The notes under the pieces were generated by a model. The model was not told the DNA's origin, made no database searches, and saw only the letters and a list, made by a program, of their open reading frames with translations. Positions 1 to 9,787 of a DNA stretch of 64,000 bases are shown here, in pieces. Source of the DNA: Leifsonia sp. Root1293 (GTDB taxonomy: Bacteria > Actinomycetota > Actinomycetes > Actinomycetales > Microbacteriaceae). Each line of letters opens with the position of its first letter. Positions within the stretch are counted from its first letter, which is position 1. The stretch is from positions 1,828,602-1,892,601 of the forward strand of contig NZ_LMEH01000001.1 in NCBI RefSeq assembly GCF_001425325.1, given 5' to 3'. The position numbers were made by a program, and so were the translations under genes.

Positions 1-482
1 CCGCCACGGCGCCCGCCAAGCTCGACGTCGTCCGGCAGCTCGTGGCGCGGCATCCCGGCGAGCGCATCCTGGTGATCGGGCAGTACCTCGACCAGATCGA
101 CGAGCTCGCCGAAGCCCTGAACGCCCCCAAGCTCACGGGCGCGACGCCCGTCGATGAGCGCGAGCGGCTGTACCAGGCCTTCCGCGAGGGCAGCCAGGAG
201 GTGCTCGTGGTCTCCAAGGTGGCGAACTTCTCCGTCGACCTGCCCGAGGCGACAGTCGCCATCCAGGTGTCAGGCTCGTTTGGCTCGCGTCAGGAGGAGG
301 CGCAGCGCCTCGGCCGCCTGCTGCGTCCGAAGGAGTCCGGCCTCACCGCCAATTTCTACACCCTCGTCGCGCGCGACACCGTCGACCAGGACTTCGCGCA
401 GAACCGCCAGCGGTTCCTCGCCGAGCAGGGCTACAGCTACACAATCCTCGACGCGCACGCACTGGACGCGGTGGCGGCGTAG
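1..482 (+). CDS. XPB/Ssl2-type DNA repair helicase, C-terminal fragment (5' end outside window)
   Basis: This is the last ~160 codons of a superfamily 2 helicase, read in the frame that opens at base 3; the start lies outside the window. The visible part is a RecA-like helicase C domain. It has an ILVIGQY strand that begins the domain, a VLVVSKVANFSVDLP segment (motif V region, where the protein tests for a DNA-coupled conformational change) and QRLGRLLRP, the motif VI arginine-finger box. The short tail after motif VI, ending near DAVAA, fits bacterial XPB homologues, which unwind DNA 3'-5' in repair. The family call rests on this C-terminal half only; another SF2 helicase (UvrB or RecG relative) is less likely because the RLGRLLRP box and the tail look XPB-like. 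The next 190 bp hold repeats rather than a gene. Confidence 0.8.
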   Translation, partial: ATAPAKLDVVRQLVARHPGERILVIGQYLDQIDELAEALNAPKLTGATPVDERERLYQAFREGSQEVLVVSKVANFSVDLPEATVAIQVSGSFGSRQEEAQRLGRLLRPKESGLTANFYTLVARDTVDQDFAQNRQRFLAEQGYSYTILDAHALDAVAA

Positions 483-492
483 TCACGCCTCC

Positions 493-609
493 CGCCGATC
501 GAGGAGCGCCGACGATGTCGACACCCATCCCCGCTGATCGAGTAGCGCCGACAAAGTCGACACCCAGCCTCGCTGATCGAGTAGCGCCGACGAAGTCGAC
601 GCGTATCGA
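493..609. repeat. 39-bp tandem repeat, three copies
   Basis: Three head-to-tail units of 39 bp start at 493, 532 and 571. Each begins CG(C/T)(C/T)GATCGA followed by G(T/G)AGCGCCGACRAAGTCGAC or a close variant; the third unit runs on into GCGTATCGAGATCCG. The array fills most of the gap between the helicase stop (482) and the reductase gene end (679). Single copies of the same core, in both orientations, occur at 16348-16386 and 51498-51541, so this is a tandemly amplified member of a dispersed intergenic family. No coding potential is seen. Confidence 0.85.
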
Positions 610-678
610 GATCCGTTCGGATCGAACCGCTCTCCCCGTTCAGCTGGCCTCCATACGGCTGCCCACCTCGTTCGCGGC

Positions 679-1344
679 CTATGCGACCGGCGTGCCGCGT
701 GCGTACCTCAGGAACAGCATCGCCTCGCCCTGCAGGGCATGCACGAGCCGCATCCGTCGGAGCTGCTCCGGCGCACCACGCAGGATGCGCCCGGCGTCGC
801 CGCCCACGAGCACCGGGCTGAGGCTCAGGCACAGCTCGTCGACGAGGTCGGCGTGCATCAACTCGCCGAACAGGTACGGGCCGCCCTCGCACAGCACCTG
901 CGTGTGACCGCGCGCCGCCAGAGCCTCCAGAGCCGCCTCGAGGTCGATGGCGTCCTCGCCGCACACGAGCACTTCGGCGACCGCGGCGAGCGCCTCGCGC
1001 CTCGCAGCGGGAGCGCCTGCGTGGGTGATCACGTAGCGGGCGGCATCCGTGTCCGTGAACACCTGGTGGCCCGGGTCGATGTCGAGCGATCCCGAGACGA
1101 GAGCCAGCGGCATCGGCAGCCCGCCGTAGCCCTCGGCGCGCACTGTGCCGGCGCCGACGAGCAGCACGTCTGCCGTCTCCCGCAGCACGCTCATGACGCG
1201 CTGGTCCTCGGCGTCGCCGAGCCCGCCGCTGTGTTCCTCCAGAGTGGATGCCCCATCGAGCGACACGACGAAGTTCATACGCACTCCGCGCCCGTCGGGG
1301 CGCTCGATCGCATAGGCGGCCTTCAGGTCGTCACGCTCGATCAT
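679..1344 (-). CDS. RibD C-terminal-domain (pyrimidine reductase / DHFR-like) protein
   Basis: A 221-residue protein made almost entirely of the RibD_C reductase fold, which is related to dihydrofolate reductase. Visible family features are an N-terminal RPDGRGVRMNFVVSLDGA strand-loop, where the substrate pocket starts, DVLLVGAGTVRAEGY around residue 60, and a late LCEGGPYLFGEL segment matching the EGG nucleotide-binding turn. In riboflavin synthesis this domain reduces the ribosyl side chain of 5-amino-6-ribosylaminouracil phosphate with NADPH. No deaminase domain is attached here, so it is a stand-alone member whose substrate I cannot fix. It is the last gene of a leftward operon and starts inside the upstream gene (14-bp overlap), which implies translational coupling to the FolP2-like protein; a pterin or pyrimidine substrate is therefore plausible. 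Confidence 0.85.
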   Translation of the reverse strand: MIERDDLKAAYAIERPDGRGVRMNFVVSLDGASTLEEHSGGLGDAEDQRVMSVLRETADVLLVGAGTVRAEGYGGLPMPLALVSGSLDIDPGHQVFTDTDAARYVITHAGAPAARREALAAVAEVLVCGEDAIDLEAALEALAARGHTQVLCEGGPYLFGELMHADLVDELCLSLSPVLVGGDAGRILRGAPEQLRRMRLVHALQGEAMLFLRYARGTPVA

Positions 1345-2242
1345 GGTCGGCCTCCCACTGTGCCGCGGTCTCCGCGCTCACGTTGTGACGCAGCGTTCTC
1401 GGCTCACGCCATCCGGCCATCGCCTCGGTCATGCGCATGGCATCGACGGTCTGACGCACGTTGTGCACGCGCACGATCCTGGCCCCCTGCATCACGCAGT
1501 ACACGGCGGCCGCGATCGACCCCTCGACGCGTTCCCCCCTGTCGCGGTCGATCGACTCACCGATGAAGTCCTTGTTGGAGAGGGCGACGAGCGTCGGATG
1601 CCCGAGCGCCGTCACCTCGGACAGGCGTCGGGTCAGCTCCAGGGAGTGCAGGGTGTTCTTGTTGAGGTCGTGACCGGGGTCCACGACGATGCGCTCCAGC
1701 GGAACCCCGTGCTCGAGCGCGCGGTCGACGCGAGCCCGCAGGAAGTCGACGACCTCGCCCACCACATCGTCGTAGTGCGGCGCGGGGAATGCCGTGCGTG
1801 GCTCGGCGAGACTGTGCGTGACGACGATGGTGGCGTCGCTGGCGGCGACGACGTCGGCCATGCGGTCGTCCCTGATGCCCGTGGTGTCGTTGATGACGTG
1901 CGCGCCGGCGTCGATGGCCGCTTCGGCGACGGCAGCGTGGAAGGTGTCCACCGAGATGACGGCCCCGGATCCGCGCAGAGCCTGGACGACGGGGACCACC
2001 CGGGCGATCTCCTCCTCGACCGGGATCGGCGGCCCCGGGGCGAACTTCGCGCCACCGATGTCCACCCAGTCGGCGCCGTCGTCGAGCGCCTTGCGCGCCG
2101 CTGCGACGGCTGCGTCCAGGGCGAAGGTCGAGCCCTTGTCGTAGAACGAGTCCGGGGTGCGGTTGACGATGGCCATGACGGCCACCTCGCACGAGAAGTC
2201 GAAGGTGCGCGGGCCGATGGTCCGCACCGGATTCGGGATCAT
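1331..2242 (-). CDS. folP: dihydropteroate synthase paralogue, FolP2 type
   Basis: A 303-residue TIM-barrel protein of the dihydropteroate synthase family. The first signature is present as MAIVNRTPDSFYDKG, and SVDTFH, INDTTG and VDPGHD motifs follow in order. Several catalytic signatures are altered: the usual DIGGESTRPG reads DIGGAKFAPG, the SRK pterin-loop box reads LSNKDFIGES, and the terminal RVHDV reads RVHNV. The same pattern, including NRTPDSFYDKG and ALSNKD, is what I remember of mycobacterial FolP2, which has been reported not to complement DHPS loss; sulfonamide-target activity should not be assumed. The ATG at 2242 overlaps the reductase stop as ATGA; the frame stays open upstream, but the homology begins here. 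It is the middle gene of a three-gene operon. Confidence 0.8.
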   Translation of the reverse strand: MIPNPVRTIGPRTFDFSCEVAVMAIVNRTPDSFYDKGSTFALDAAVAAARKALDDGADWVDIGGAKFAPGPPIPVEEEIARVVPVVQALRGSGAVISVDTFHAAVAEAAIDAGAHVINDTTGIRDDRMADVVAASDATIVVTHSLAEPRTAFPAPHYDDVVGEVVDFLRARVDRALEHGVPLERIVVDPGHDLNKNTLHSLELTRRLSEVTALGHPTLVALSNKDFIGESIDRDRGERVEGSIAAAVYCVMQGARIVRVHNVRQTVDAMRMTEAMAGWREPRTLRHNVSAETAAQWEADHDRA

Positions 2243-3471
2243 GCGGGGAGCAGGGAGTCGAGCGATACGTCCGGATTCGCGAGGGCGACGGGGTCGACGC
2301 GCACGACCGCACGGATGAGCTTCTGCACGCTCTCGTTCACGTCCCACACGTTCACGTTCATGCCGGCGACGACGTGGCGATCGCGCAGCCAGAAGGCGAC
2401 GAACTCCCGCGAGGCCAGATCGCCCCGCACCACCAACTCGGCCTCGGCCGCGAGTGTGCCGTACCCCGAGTACTCCATTCCCAGGTCGTACTGATCGGTG
2501 AAGAAGTAGGGGATCTCGTCGTACTCGACGTCCACCCCGGTGAGCGCACGCCCGGCCGCGGCGCCCTGCTTGTCGGCGTTGGCCCAGTGGTCGATCCGCA
2601 GTCGACGCCCGAGCACCGGGTGGTACGCGTTGGCGAGGTCGCCGGCCGCGAACACGTCTGCGGCGCTCGTGCGCAGGCCGGCATCCGTCACGATGCCATT
2701 GTCGACGGTGATCCCGGATGCGGCTGCCAGCGTCGTGTTCGGCGTCGCCCCGATCGCCACCACGACCAGGTCGGCGTCGAGCTCCTCGCCGGTGCCGAGC
2801 ACGACGCCGTCGACGTGACCGGAGCCGCGGATGGCGCTCACGGCTGAGTCCATGCGGAGGTCGACGCCGTGGCCACGGTGCAGATCGGCGAACACCTCGC
2901 CCATCACCGGCCCGATGGCCGATGCGAGCGGGATGGGTCCGTGGCCGATGACGGTGACACTGTTGCCGTACGTGATCGCGGCCGCCGCGACCTCGAGGCC
3001 GATCCATCCCGAGCCGATGACGACGATCCGGCGACCACCGTGCGCGATCGCGGTGCGCAGAACCGTCGAGTCGTGCAGGGTGCGGAGGGTGTGCACCCCG
3101 GTCAGCGGGGCGCCGGGGCCGATGAACGGCTTGGGAGATGCGCCCGTGGCGAGCAGCAGCGTGTCGTAGTCCAATCTCAGGTCACCGGCGCGCACGGTGT
3201 GGGCAGCGGTGTCGAGCTCGGTCGCCTCGACACCGGTATGCAGGTTGATGTCGTGCGCGCCGTACCAGGCGGCATCGAACGTGATCGTCGAGGCCGCGTC
3301 GTCGCTTCCGAGGAGGTAGCCCTTCGAGAGCGGCGGCCGCTCGTACGGCGGTCTGGCCTCGGCCGCCACCACGGTGATCGATGCGTCTGCGCTCTCGCTG
3401 CGCGCGCTCTCGGCCGCACGCGCCGCAGCGAGGCCTCCCCCGATGATGACGATGCGATGGTGAGCGCTCAT
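2239..3471 (-). CDS. NAD(P)/FAD-dependent oxidoreductase, ferredoxin/rubredoxin reductase type
   Basis: A 410-residue flavoprotein with the two-dinucleotide fold. The FAD Rossmann motif IIGGGLAAARAAE lies at residues 9-21, a second GxGxxG (VVIGSGWIGLE, 150-160) binds NAD(P)H, and VFAAGDLAN (274-282) is the late FAD-contacting box. PPYERPPLSKGYL near residue 41 is typical of ferredoxin and putidaredoxin reductases, and the last ~85 residues fit a reductase C-terminal dimerisation domain. It would pass electrons from NAD(P)H to a small iron-sulfur partner; no ferredoxin or P450 gene is nearby, so the partner is unknown. It is first in the operon with the FolP2-like and RibD_C genes and is divergent from the two-component system at 3635. 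Confidence 0.88.
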   Translation of the reverse strand: MSAHHRIVIIGGGLAAARAAESARSESADASITVVAAEARPPYERPPLSKGYLLGSDDAASTITFDAAWYGAHDINLHTGVEATELDTAAHTVRAGDLRLDYDTLLLATGASPKPFIGPGAPLTGVHTLRTLHDSTVLRTAIAHGGRRIVVIGSGWIGLEVAAAAITYGNSVTVIGHGPIPLASAIGPVMGEVFADLHRGHGVDLRMDSAVSAIRGSGHVDGVVLGTGEELDADLVVVAIGATPNTTLAAASGITVDNGIVTDAGLRTSAADVFAAGDLANAYHPVLGRRLRIDHWANADKQGAAAGRALTGVDVEYDEIPYFFTDQYDLGMEYSGYGTLAAEAELVVRGDLASREFVAFWLRDRHVVAGMNVNVWDVNESVQKLIRAVVRVDPVALANPDVSLDSLLPA

Positions 3472-3595
3472 GCTGCCGAGTCTTCCACGCCACCCGCGCC
3501 GCGGCCAGCGCCGACGACGTCGATCGACGGACTCCCAGCAGGCTCCGGGTTCACGACACGCGGCACAGGGTTCACCCGACTCGCCTCCACGCGAT

Positions 3596-3613
3596 TCTCA
3601 GGCGGGTTTCAGG
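3596..3613 (+). promoter_or_regulatory. candidate response-regulator site (direct repeat, 11-bp period)
   Basis: TCTCAGG at 3596-3602 is followed by TTTCAGG at 3607-3613, an 11-bp (one helical turn) direct repeat 22 bp before the response-regulator start codon. OmpR-family regulators bind such head-to-tail heptamers, so autoregulation by the adjacent regulator is a reasonable guess. Not tested against other promoters. Confidence 0.4.
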
Positions 3614-3634
3614 AAACGCGCAGATACTGGACCC

Positions 3635-4327
3635 ATGGCTGACGGTCCCCGCATTCTCATCGTCGACGACGAACCCAACATCCGCGATCTCCTCACCACG
3701 AGCCTGCGCTTCGCCGGCTTCGCGGTGCGAGCCGTAGGCAATGGCGCACAGGCCATCTCCGCGGTCCTCGAAGAAGAACCCGACCTCATCATCCTCGACG
3801 TGATGCTGCCCGACATGAACGGCTTCGGCGTGACCAAACGCCTCCGCACAGCGGGATACACGGCTCCGATCCTCTTCCTCACGGCGAAGGACGACACCGA
3901 GGACAAGATCACCGGCCTCACCGTCGGCGGCGACGACTACGTCACCAAGCCGTTCAGCCTCGACGAGATCGTGGCCCGCATCCGCGCCATCCTGCGTCGC
4001 ACGATGCACGCCGACGAAGAGGCCGTCATCCGCACGGGCGAGCTGACCATGGACCAGGACACCCACGAGGTACTCGTCGGCGACATCCCCATCGAGCTCT
4101 CCCCCACCGAGTTCAAGCTGCTGCGCTACCTCATGCTCAACCCGAACAGGGTGCTGTCGAAGGCGCAGATCCTCGACCACGTGTGGGAGTACGACTTCAA
4201 CGGCGACGCCGGCATCGTGGAGAGCTACATCTCGTACCTCCGCCGCAAGCTCGACCAGCACTCCACCGAGCCGCTCATCCAGACCAAGCGCGGCTTCGGC
4301 TACATGCTCAAGAGTTCGAAGGGCTGA
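3635..4327 (+). CDS. OmpR-family response regulator
   Basis: A 230-residue regulator with a receiver domain (1-120) and a winged-helix DNA-binding domain (~130-228). The acidic pocket is D11/D12, the phosphoacceptor is D55 in IILDVMLPD, and the signalling T and K lie in LFLTAKDD and VTKPF. The effector domain shows the SPTEFKLLRYLM and VSYISYLRRK-like recognition region (VESYISYLRRKLD) and ends with GFGYMLK. The frame is open upstream, but the ATG at 3635 begins exactly at the receiver fold, so I use it. The partner kinase starts 76 bp downstream. The sequence resembles the actinobacterial MprA/TrcR group, but I cannot name an orthologue or signal. Confidence 0.9.
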   Translation: MADGPRILIVDDEPNIRDLLTTSLRFAGFAVRAVGNGAQAISAVLEEEPDLIILDVMLPDMNGFGVTKRLRTAGYTAPILFLTAKDDTEDKITGLTVGGDDYVTKPFSLDEIVARIRAILRRTMHADEEAVIRTGELTMDQDTHEVLVGDIPIELSPTEFKLLRYLMLNPNRVLSKAQILDHVWEYDFNGDAGIVESYISYLRRKLDQHSTEPLIQTKRGFGYMLKSSKG

Positions 4328-4403
4328 TTCCCGGGAGTCCGTCGGGTGATGCGCGGGTATCGATGGGCTGATGCTCAGACAGCGTTCGTAGACTGGCGCC
4401 GCC

Positions 4404-6140
4404 ATGCATGAAACACTCTCCGAGCGGTGGAACCGCGTCTCCCTGCGCAGCAAGATCACCGGCGTGACGGTGCTCATGCTGACTGTGGGGCTGCTGGTCT
4501 CCGGCATCGGAACGATGGCGATGCTGCGCCAGTACATGACGCAGCAGGTCGACCAGCGACTGGCTTCCGTCGCATACGGCAAGACGGACAAGTTCGGGAT
4601 CGAGGGCAACTCCGAGTTCGCCTCAGTGACCAGCGAGTCCGAATCATCGGAGTACTTCGTTGCCGCCTTCGATCGCGAAGGCAACCCGCTCGTCCACAAC
4701 TGGCAGACGCGTCCCATCGAGGACCTCCCGATCATCACGAACACGCTGCCGATCGAGACGACCTACGATCTCGGAACATCCATCCTCGAATTGCGGGACT
4801 CGCGGGGGACGGCCTTCCACGCCATGGTCGTGCCACTGCAGTTCGACAAGGGGACCTTCGGCACCGCGCTCATCGCTGTCTCGATGCGCCAGACCGACAA
4901 CATCATGGCCACGTACCTGTCGATCTTCCTCGGCTTCGGCATCGGCGTCGTCATCCTGGGCGCCCTCATCACCCGGATGCTCGTGACCTCGACGTTCTCT
5001 CCGCTGCGCGAGGTGGAACGCACCGCTGCCGCGATCGCCGACGGCGACTTCAGCCAGCGCCTGGGCGGGGCGACCCCGAACACCGAGGTCGGGCGGCTGA
5101 ACCGCTCCCTCAACACCATGCTCAACCGCATCGACCGGGCGTTCAAGGACCGCGCCCGCAGCATCGAGCAGATGCGCCGCTTCGTCGGCGACGCGAGCCA
5201 CGAGCTGCGCACGCCTCTCGTCTCGGTGCGCGGCTACGCGGAGCTCTACCGCATGGGTGCGCTGCAGACCCCCGAGGATGTCGCGCAGGCGATGGATCGC
5301 ATCGAGAAGGAGGCCATCCGCATGGGCGGCCTCGTGGAGGACCTGCTCTCCCTGGCCCGCCTCGACGAGACCAAGCCGCTCGAGCTCGCTCCGGTCGACC
5401 TCGTTCCGATCGCCCGCGACGCGGCCCTCGACACCATGGCGTCATCGCCAGACCGCACTGTCACGGTGATCCTGCCGCCCAGCGTTCAGCACGACCTCGA
5501 GCCGTCGGATGCCGTCATCGAGGAGCCGGCCGAGACCACGTCCACTCCCGAGCGTCTCGGCACGAGCAACGCCACGGGCCCCGTCGCCTTCGCCGGCGCC
5601 ACGCTCGCGCGACTGCGAGGCCGCCGCTACCGCAAGGCCGATGCCGCATCCGTCGCCTCGGGAACGATCCTGGCCTCGGCCATCGCGCCGTCGCTGGAGC
5701 CGGCCGAAGCCGTCCAGGCCGTCGTCCTGGCCGAGGAGAACAAGATCCGCCAGGTGCTCACCAACCTGCTCGGCAATGCGATGCGCTTCTCCCCTTCGGG
5801 CAGCCCGATCGAGATCGGCGTCGCCATCGACGAGTCGACCGACAGGGCCGTGCTCTCGGTCATCGACCACGGCGATGGCATTCCGCCGCAGATCCGCGAG
5901 AAGATCTTCCAGCGATTCTGGCGTGCGGACACCTCCCGTACCCGCGAGACCGGAGGCAGTGGCCTGGGGCTGGCCATCGTCTCGGCCATCATCGCCGCGC
6001 ACAACGGGACCGTCGACGTCGTCGAGACTCCCGGCGGCGGGGCGACGTTCCGGGTGTCGCTGCCGCTGGCGACGTCGCCGTCCGCCCCGCAGCCGCTCGA
6101 CGCCACAGGCACCCCGACGGCAGCTGTTCCGGTCGTCTGA
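4404..6140 (+). CDS. sensor histidine kinase with a long insert before the ATP-binding domain
   Basis: A 578-residue membrane kinase, partner of the regulator just upstream. A first membrane helix (~20-40), an extracytoplasmic sensor of ~125 residues and a second helix (~170-192) are followed by a HAMP linker (~193-250). The dimerisation helix carries the phosphoacceptor H266 in DASHELRTP. The catalytic domain has TNLLGNAMRFSP (N box), DHGDGIP (G1) and GGSGLGLAIV (G2). Between the end of the HisKA helices and the N box lies about 80 extra residues (roughly 357-437), with a Pro/Glu/Thr-rich part and an RLRGRRYRK basic patch; most kinases of this family have only ~15 residues here. All catalytic boxes are intact, so it should be active. 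A long Ala/Pro tail ends the protein. Confidence 0.9.
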   Translation: MHETLSERWNRVSLRSKITGVTVLMLTVGLLVSGIGTMAMLRQYMTQQVDQRLASVAYGKTDKFGIEGNSEFASVTSESESSEYFVAAFDREGNPLVHNWQTRPIEDLPIITNTLPIETTYDLGTSILELRDSRGTAFHAMVVPLQFDKGTFGTALIAVSMRQTDNIMATYLSIFLGFGIGVVILGALITRMLVTSTFSPLREVERTAAAIADGDFSQRLGGATPNTEVGRLNRSLNTMLNRIDRAFKDRARSIEQMRRFVGDASHELRTPLVSVRGYAELYRMGALQTPEDVAQAMDRIEKEAIRMGGLVEDLLSLARLDETKPLELAPVDLVPIARDAALDTMASSPDRTVTVILPPSVQHDLEPSDAVIEEPAETTSTPERLGTSNATGPVAFAGATLARLRGRRYRKADAASVASGTILASAIAPSLEPAEAVQAVVLAEENKIRQVLTNLLGNAMRFSPSGSPIEIGVAIDESTDRAVLSVIDHGDGIPPQIREKIFQRFWRADTSRTRETGGSGLGLAIVSAIIAAHNGTVDVVETPGGGATFRVSLPLATSPSAPQPLDATGTPTAAVPVV

Positions 6141-6166
6141 GGTACCTCGGCTCGGAGGTCGACCCG

Positions 6167-7336
6167 TCAGGCCGTGAGGTTCCCGACCACCACGGCCGCG
6201 AGTGCGGCCAGCCGGCGCGCAGCGTCGGCGCGATCGGGGACCACCTCGTCGAAGAGCTGAACCTGCAGCCACGCGCCATCGACCGCCGCGTCGATGCGGC
6301 ACCCGCCGTGCTGACCGTCGACGCAGCTGAACACCGCCCGGTCGGTTCCCTCGATGGACTCGACGACGCCGTCCGGATGCGCAGCCTCGATCATCGGCAG
6401 CGCCCAGGCCCCGCCCGGCATGAACTCGACGGCTCCGTAGCTGTGCTCGGTTCCGGTCTGGATCACCATGCACGCCGCCAGCGGTGCCATGTTCCAGGAG
6501 CCGGCAGCGAGACTCCATCCGCCGTGCGGCGAGTTCACATCGATGTCGGTCGGCAGTTCGGCGGCGTCCCTCGCGGCCACCGGATCGACCAGCGCTTCGC
6601 ACGACGGCGCCTCCTGGGCCGACGTCGGAGTCGGCTCTGCTGAAGCTGCCGGCGAGGTCAACAGTCCCGCGATCCGCTCGGCGAGGAGCAGGAATCGATC
6701 GGCCGCTCCCTCCGGAGTGCCGCCTGCCGGAGCTCGCGCGGAGATCTCGACCCAGTACGAGCCGATGATGAAGTCCAGCTCGCATCCGCCCTCGAAGCAC
6801 CGACCGATGAGCGGCTCCGGGATCACTTCGCTCTCGAAACCGCTCTCATCGGTGCCGTAGTACTCCAGCATCTGCGCCCAGTCGGCTCGCGGATCGGTGG
6901 CTCCGTCGGGGAGGATCTGCACGATCATCCCGCGGTAGTCCTCCGGGTAGAAGTTGCCGGCTCCGAGACCGGTCTGGTTCGCCAAGACGCAGCGCCAGCC
7001 GCCCGCGTCGACGACGGCGGCCAGGCGTGGCGCGCCGATTCCGAAGGCGGCCTGTTCGGGCTCCGCGACGGCTCCGTCCCCCACGACCGCGGCGACATCG
7101 GCTGCATCGATGAGGTCAGCGCAGCTCAACGGGAGCGGCGTCGTCGGTACGGATGGCGCCCCGGCGCCCTCCGCCGACGAAGGCGGCGTGGAGGCCGGTA
7201 TCGGGGAGGGACTTCCCTCCGCCGTGGGCGAGGGTGATGTGATCCCCTCAGCAGCGGGGCCATCTGCTGCCGCGCAGCCCGTCAGGGCGATCATCACCAG
7301 TACCGTGATCGCGCCGACGACGCCCCGAGTCCTCAT
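6167..7336 (-). CDS. secreted lipoprotein of unknown function
   Basis: A 389-residue protein with a lipoprotein signal peptide: a short basic N terminus, a hydrophobic stretch, and the lipobox ALTGC with the lipidated cysteine at residue 21. A Ser/Pro/Thr-rich linker (~30-65) leads to two similar-looking halves, each with a SCADLIDA or SCEALVDP start, conserved tryptophans (GGWRCVL, GGWSLA) and paired cysteines, which suggests an internal duplication of a small disulfide-bonded domain. It converges on the histidine kinase gene with a 26-bp gap. I do not recognise a family. Exposure on the outer face of the membrane is predicted from the lipobox; nothing in the sequence identifies a ligand. 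Confidence 0.8.
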   Translation of the reverse strand: MRTRGVVGAITVLVMIALTGCAAADGPAAEGITSPSPTAEGSPSPIPASTPPSSAEGAGAPSVPTTPLPLSCADLIDAADVAAVVGDGAVAEPEQAAFGIGAPRLAAVVDAGGWRCVLANQTGLGAGNFYPEDYRGMIVQILPDGATDPRADWAQMLEYYGTDESGFESEVIPEPLIGRCFEGGCELDFIIGSYWVEISARAPAGGTPEGAADRFLLLAERIAGLLTSPAASAEPTPTSAQEAPSCEALVDPVAARDAAELPTDIDVNSPHGGWSLAAGSWNMAPLAACMVIQTGTEHSYGAVEFMPGGAWALPMIEAAHPDGVVESIEGTDRAVFSCVDGQHGGCRIDAAVDGAWLQVQLFDEVVPDRADAARRLAALAAVVVGNLTA

Positions 7337-7555
7337 GGGATGAAAGTAGCAGCGGGCGGCAGCGGCGGATATGGGCCGAGATCACGGTTGCATGTCGAAA
7401 GGCCCGAGATATGCAGCGATCGGAATACACATCGCTCAGGCCTCCTCCCCAGTGCCTCGGAAACGGATGGGGTCCCCGAAGACGATGGCCGCCCTCCGCC
7501 GTCAGGTCGATCGATCTACCGTCGGCTGACAGCCACCCGAGGGGAATCAGCCACC

Positions 7556-7846
7556 ATGACCAGCTACCACGTCGACAGCGATGCCGTCATCCAGACCACC
7601 CAGAGCGCTCACGGATCGATCGAGCGCATCCGGACCGAGGTGCAGGCGCTGCTCGGCCAACTCAGCAGCCTCGAGAGCTCGTGGAGCGGGCAGGCCTCCG
7701 TGGCGTTCCAGTCCGTCGTCGCCGATTGGCGGGCCACTCAGCAGCGGGTGGAGGAGAGCCTCGTCGGCATCACGACGGCACTCGGCAGCGCCGGGCAGCA
7801 GTACGCCGAGACGGAGCAGGCGAACCTGCGCCTGTTCGGACGCTAG
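7556..7846 (+). CDS. WXG100-family (ESAT-6-like) protein
   Basis: A 96-residue all-helical protein with the central WSG turn at residues 43-45, at the expected position in a ~100-residue helical hairpin, and the usual polar heptad pattern either side. The family comprises small proteins exported as dimers by type VII (Esx) systems, often with a C-terminal YxxxE signal; here QYAETEQ provides a Y-x-x-T/E-like ending. The ATG at 7556 is preceded by a GAGGGG ribosome site. It is a single gene: no second WXG100 gene, FtsK/EccC ATPase or EccD is found nearby, so the exporter must be elsewhere or the protein may act alone. A strong hairpin terminator follows. Confidence 0.85.
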   Translation: MTSYHVDSDAVIQTTQSAHGSIERIRTEVQALLGQLSSLESSWSGQASVAFQSVVADWRATQQRVEESLVGITTALGSAGQQYAETEQANLRLFGR

Positions 7847-7894
7847 CTCGACGGCCGAGTCCCGTCCGGCCTCCTGCACCAGCCGGGAGATGCA

Positions 7895-7930
7895 ACAGAG
7901 GGCGCCTCCCGTATGGGAGACGCCCTCTGT
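7895..7930. terminator. bidirectional hairpin terminator
   Basis: ACAGAGGGCG and CTCCC pair with GGGAG and CGCCCTCTGT around a GTAT loop, giving a nearly perfect 15-bp stem. It sits between the end of the WXG100 gene (7846, rightward) and the end of groEL (8036, leftward), so it can serve both. Confidence 0.8.
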
Positions 7931-8035
7931 CACTGTCCTGCGGTTCTAGACCTGCACTTCGGGCGCCCGCTTCGATGGGCCCTCAGCGCTGATCCTTCGG
8001 TTGAGATTCGCCTACGGCGAATGTCCACCTTCGGA

Positions 8036-9694
<1,659 letters not shown>

Positions 9695-9698
9695 CTAG

Positions 9699-9725
9699 TT
9701 AGCACTCAATCCAAACGAGTGCTAA
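9699..9725 (-). promoter_or_regulatory. CIRCE operator (HrcA binding site)
   Basis: TTAGCACTC-N9-GAGTGCTAA is a perfect CIRCE palindrome, 44 bp upstream of the groEL start. HrcA binds it and represses groEL until heat shock. It overlaps the expected transcription start of the promoter at 9730-9758. Confidence 0.97.
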
Positions 9726-9729
9726 TTCG

Positions 9730-9758
9730 ATTCTGGCACTCTGATGTCGCGAGTGCAA
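9730..9758 (-). promoter_or_regulatory. probable groEL promoter
   Basis: Reading leftward, TTGCAC (9758-9753) and CAGAAT (9735-9730) are separated by 17 bp, a reasonable vegetative-sigma arrangement. Its predicted start site falls inside the CIRCE palindrome, so HrcA bound there would block initiation. Confidence 0.55.
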
Positions 9759-9787
9759 GCCGGTGGGACGCCGTGGGAAGCGAACGA

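Noticed and set aside
1331-3007. One continuous leftward frame covering folP and part of the reductase
   Set aside because: Only the part from 2242 downward has homology; the rest is out of frame with the reductase gene, whose Rossmann motifs are clear.
3547-3574. GGGTTCAC repeated upstream of the 3635 regulator, resembling a PHO box
   Set aside because: The two copies are 21 bp apart, not a multiple of 11, so they are not in PHO-box phase.
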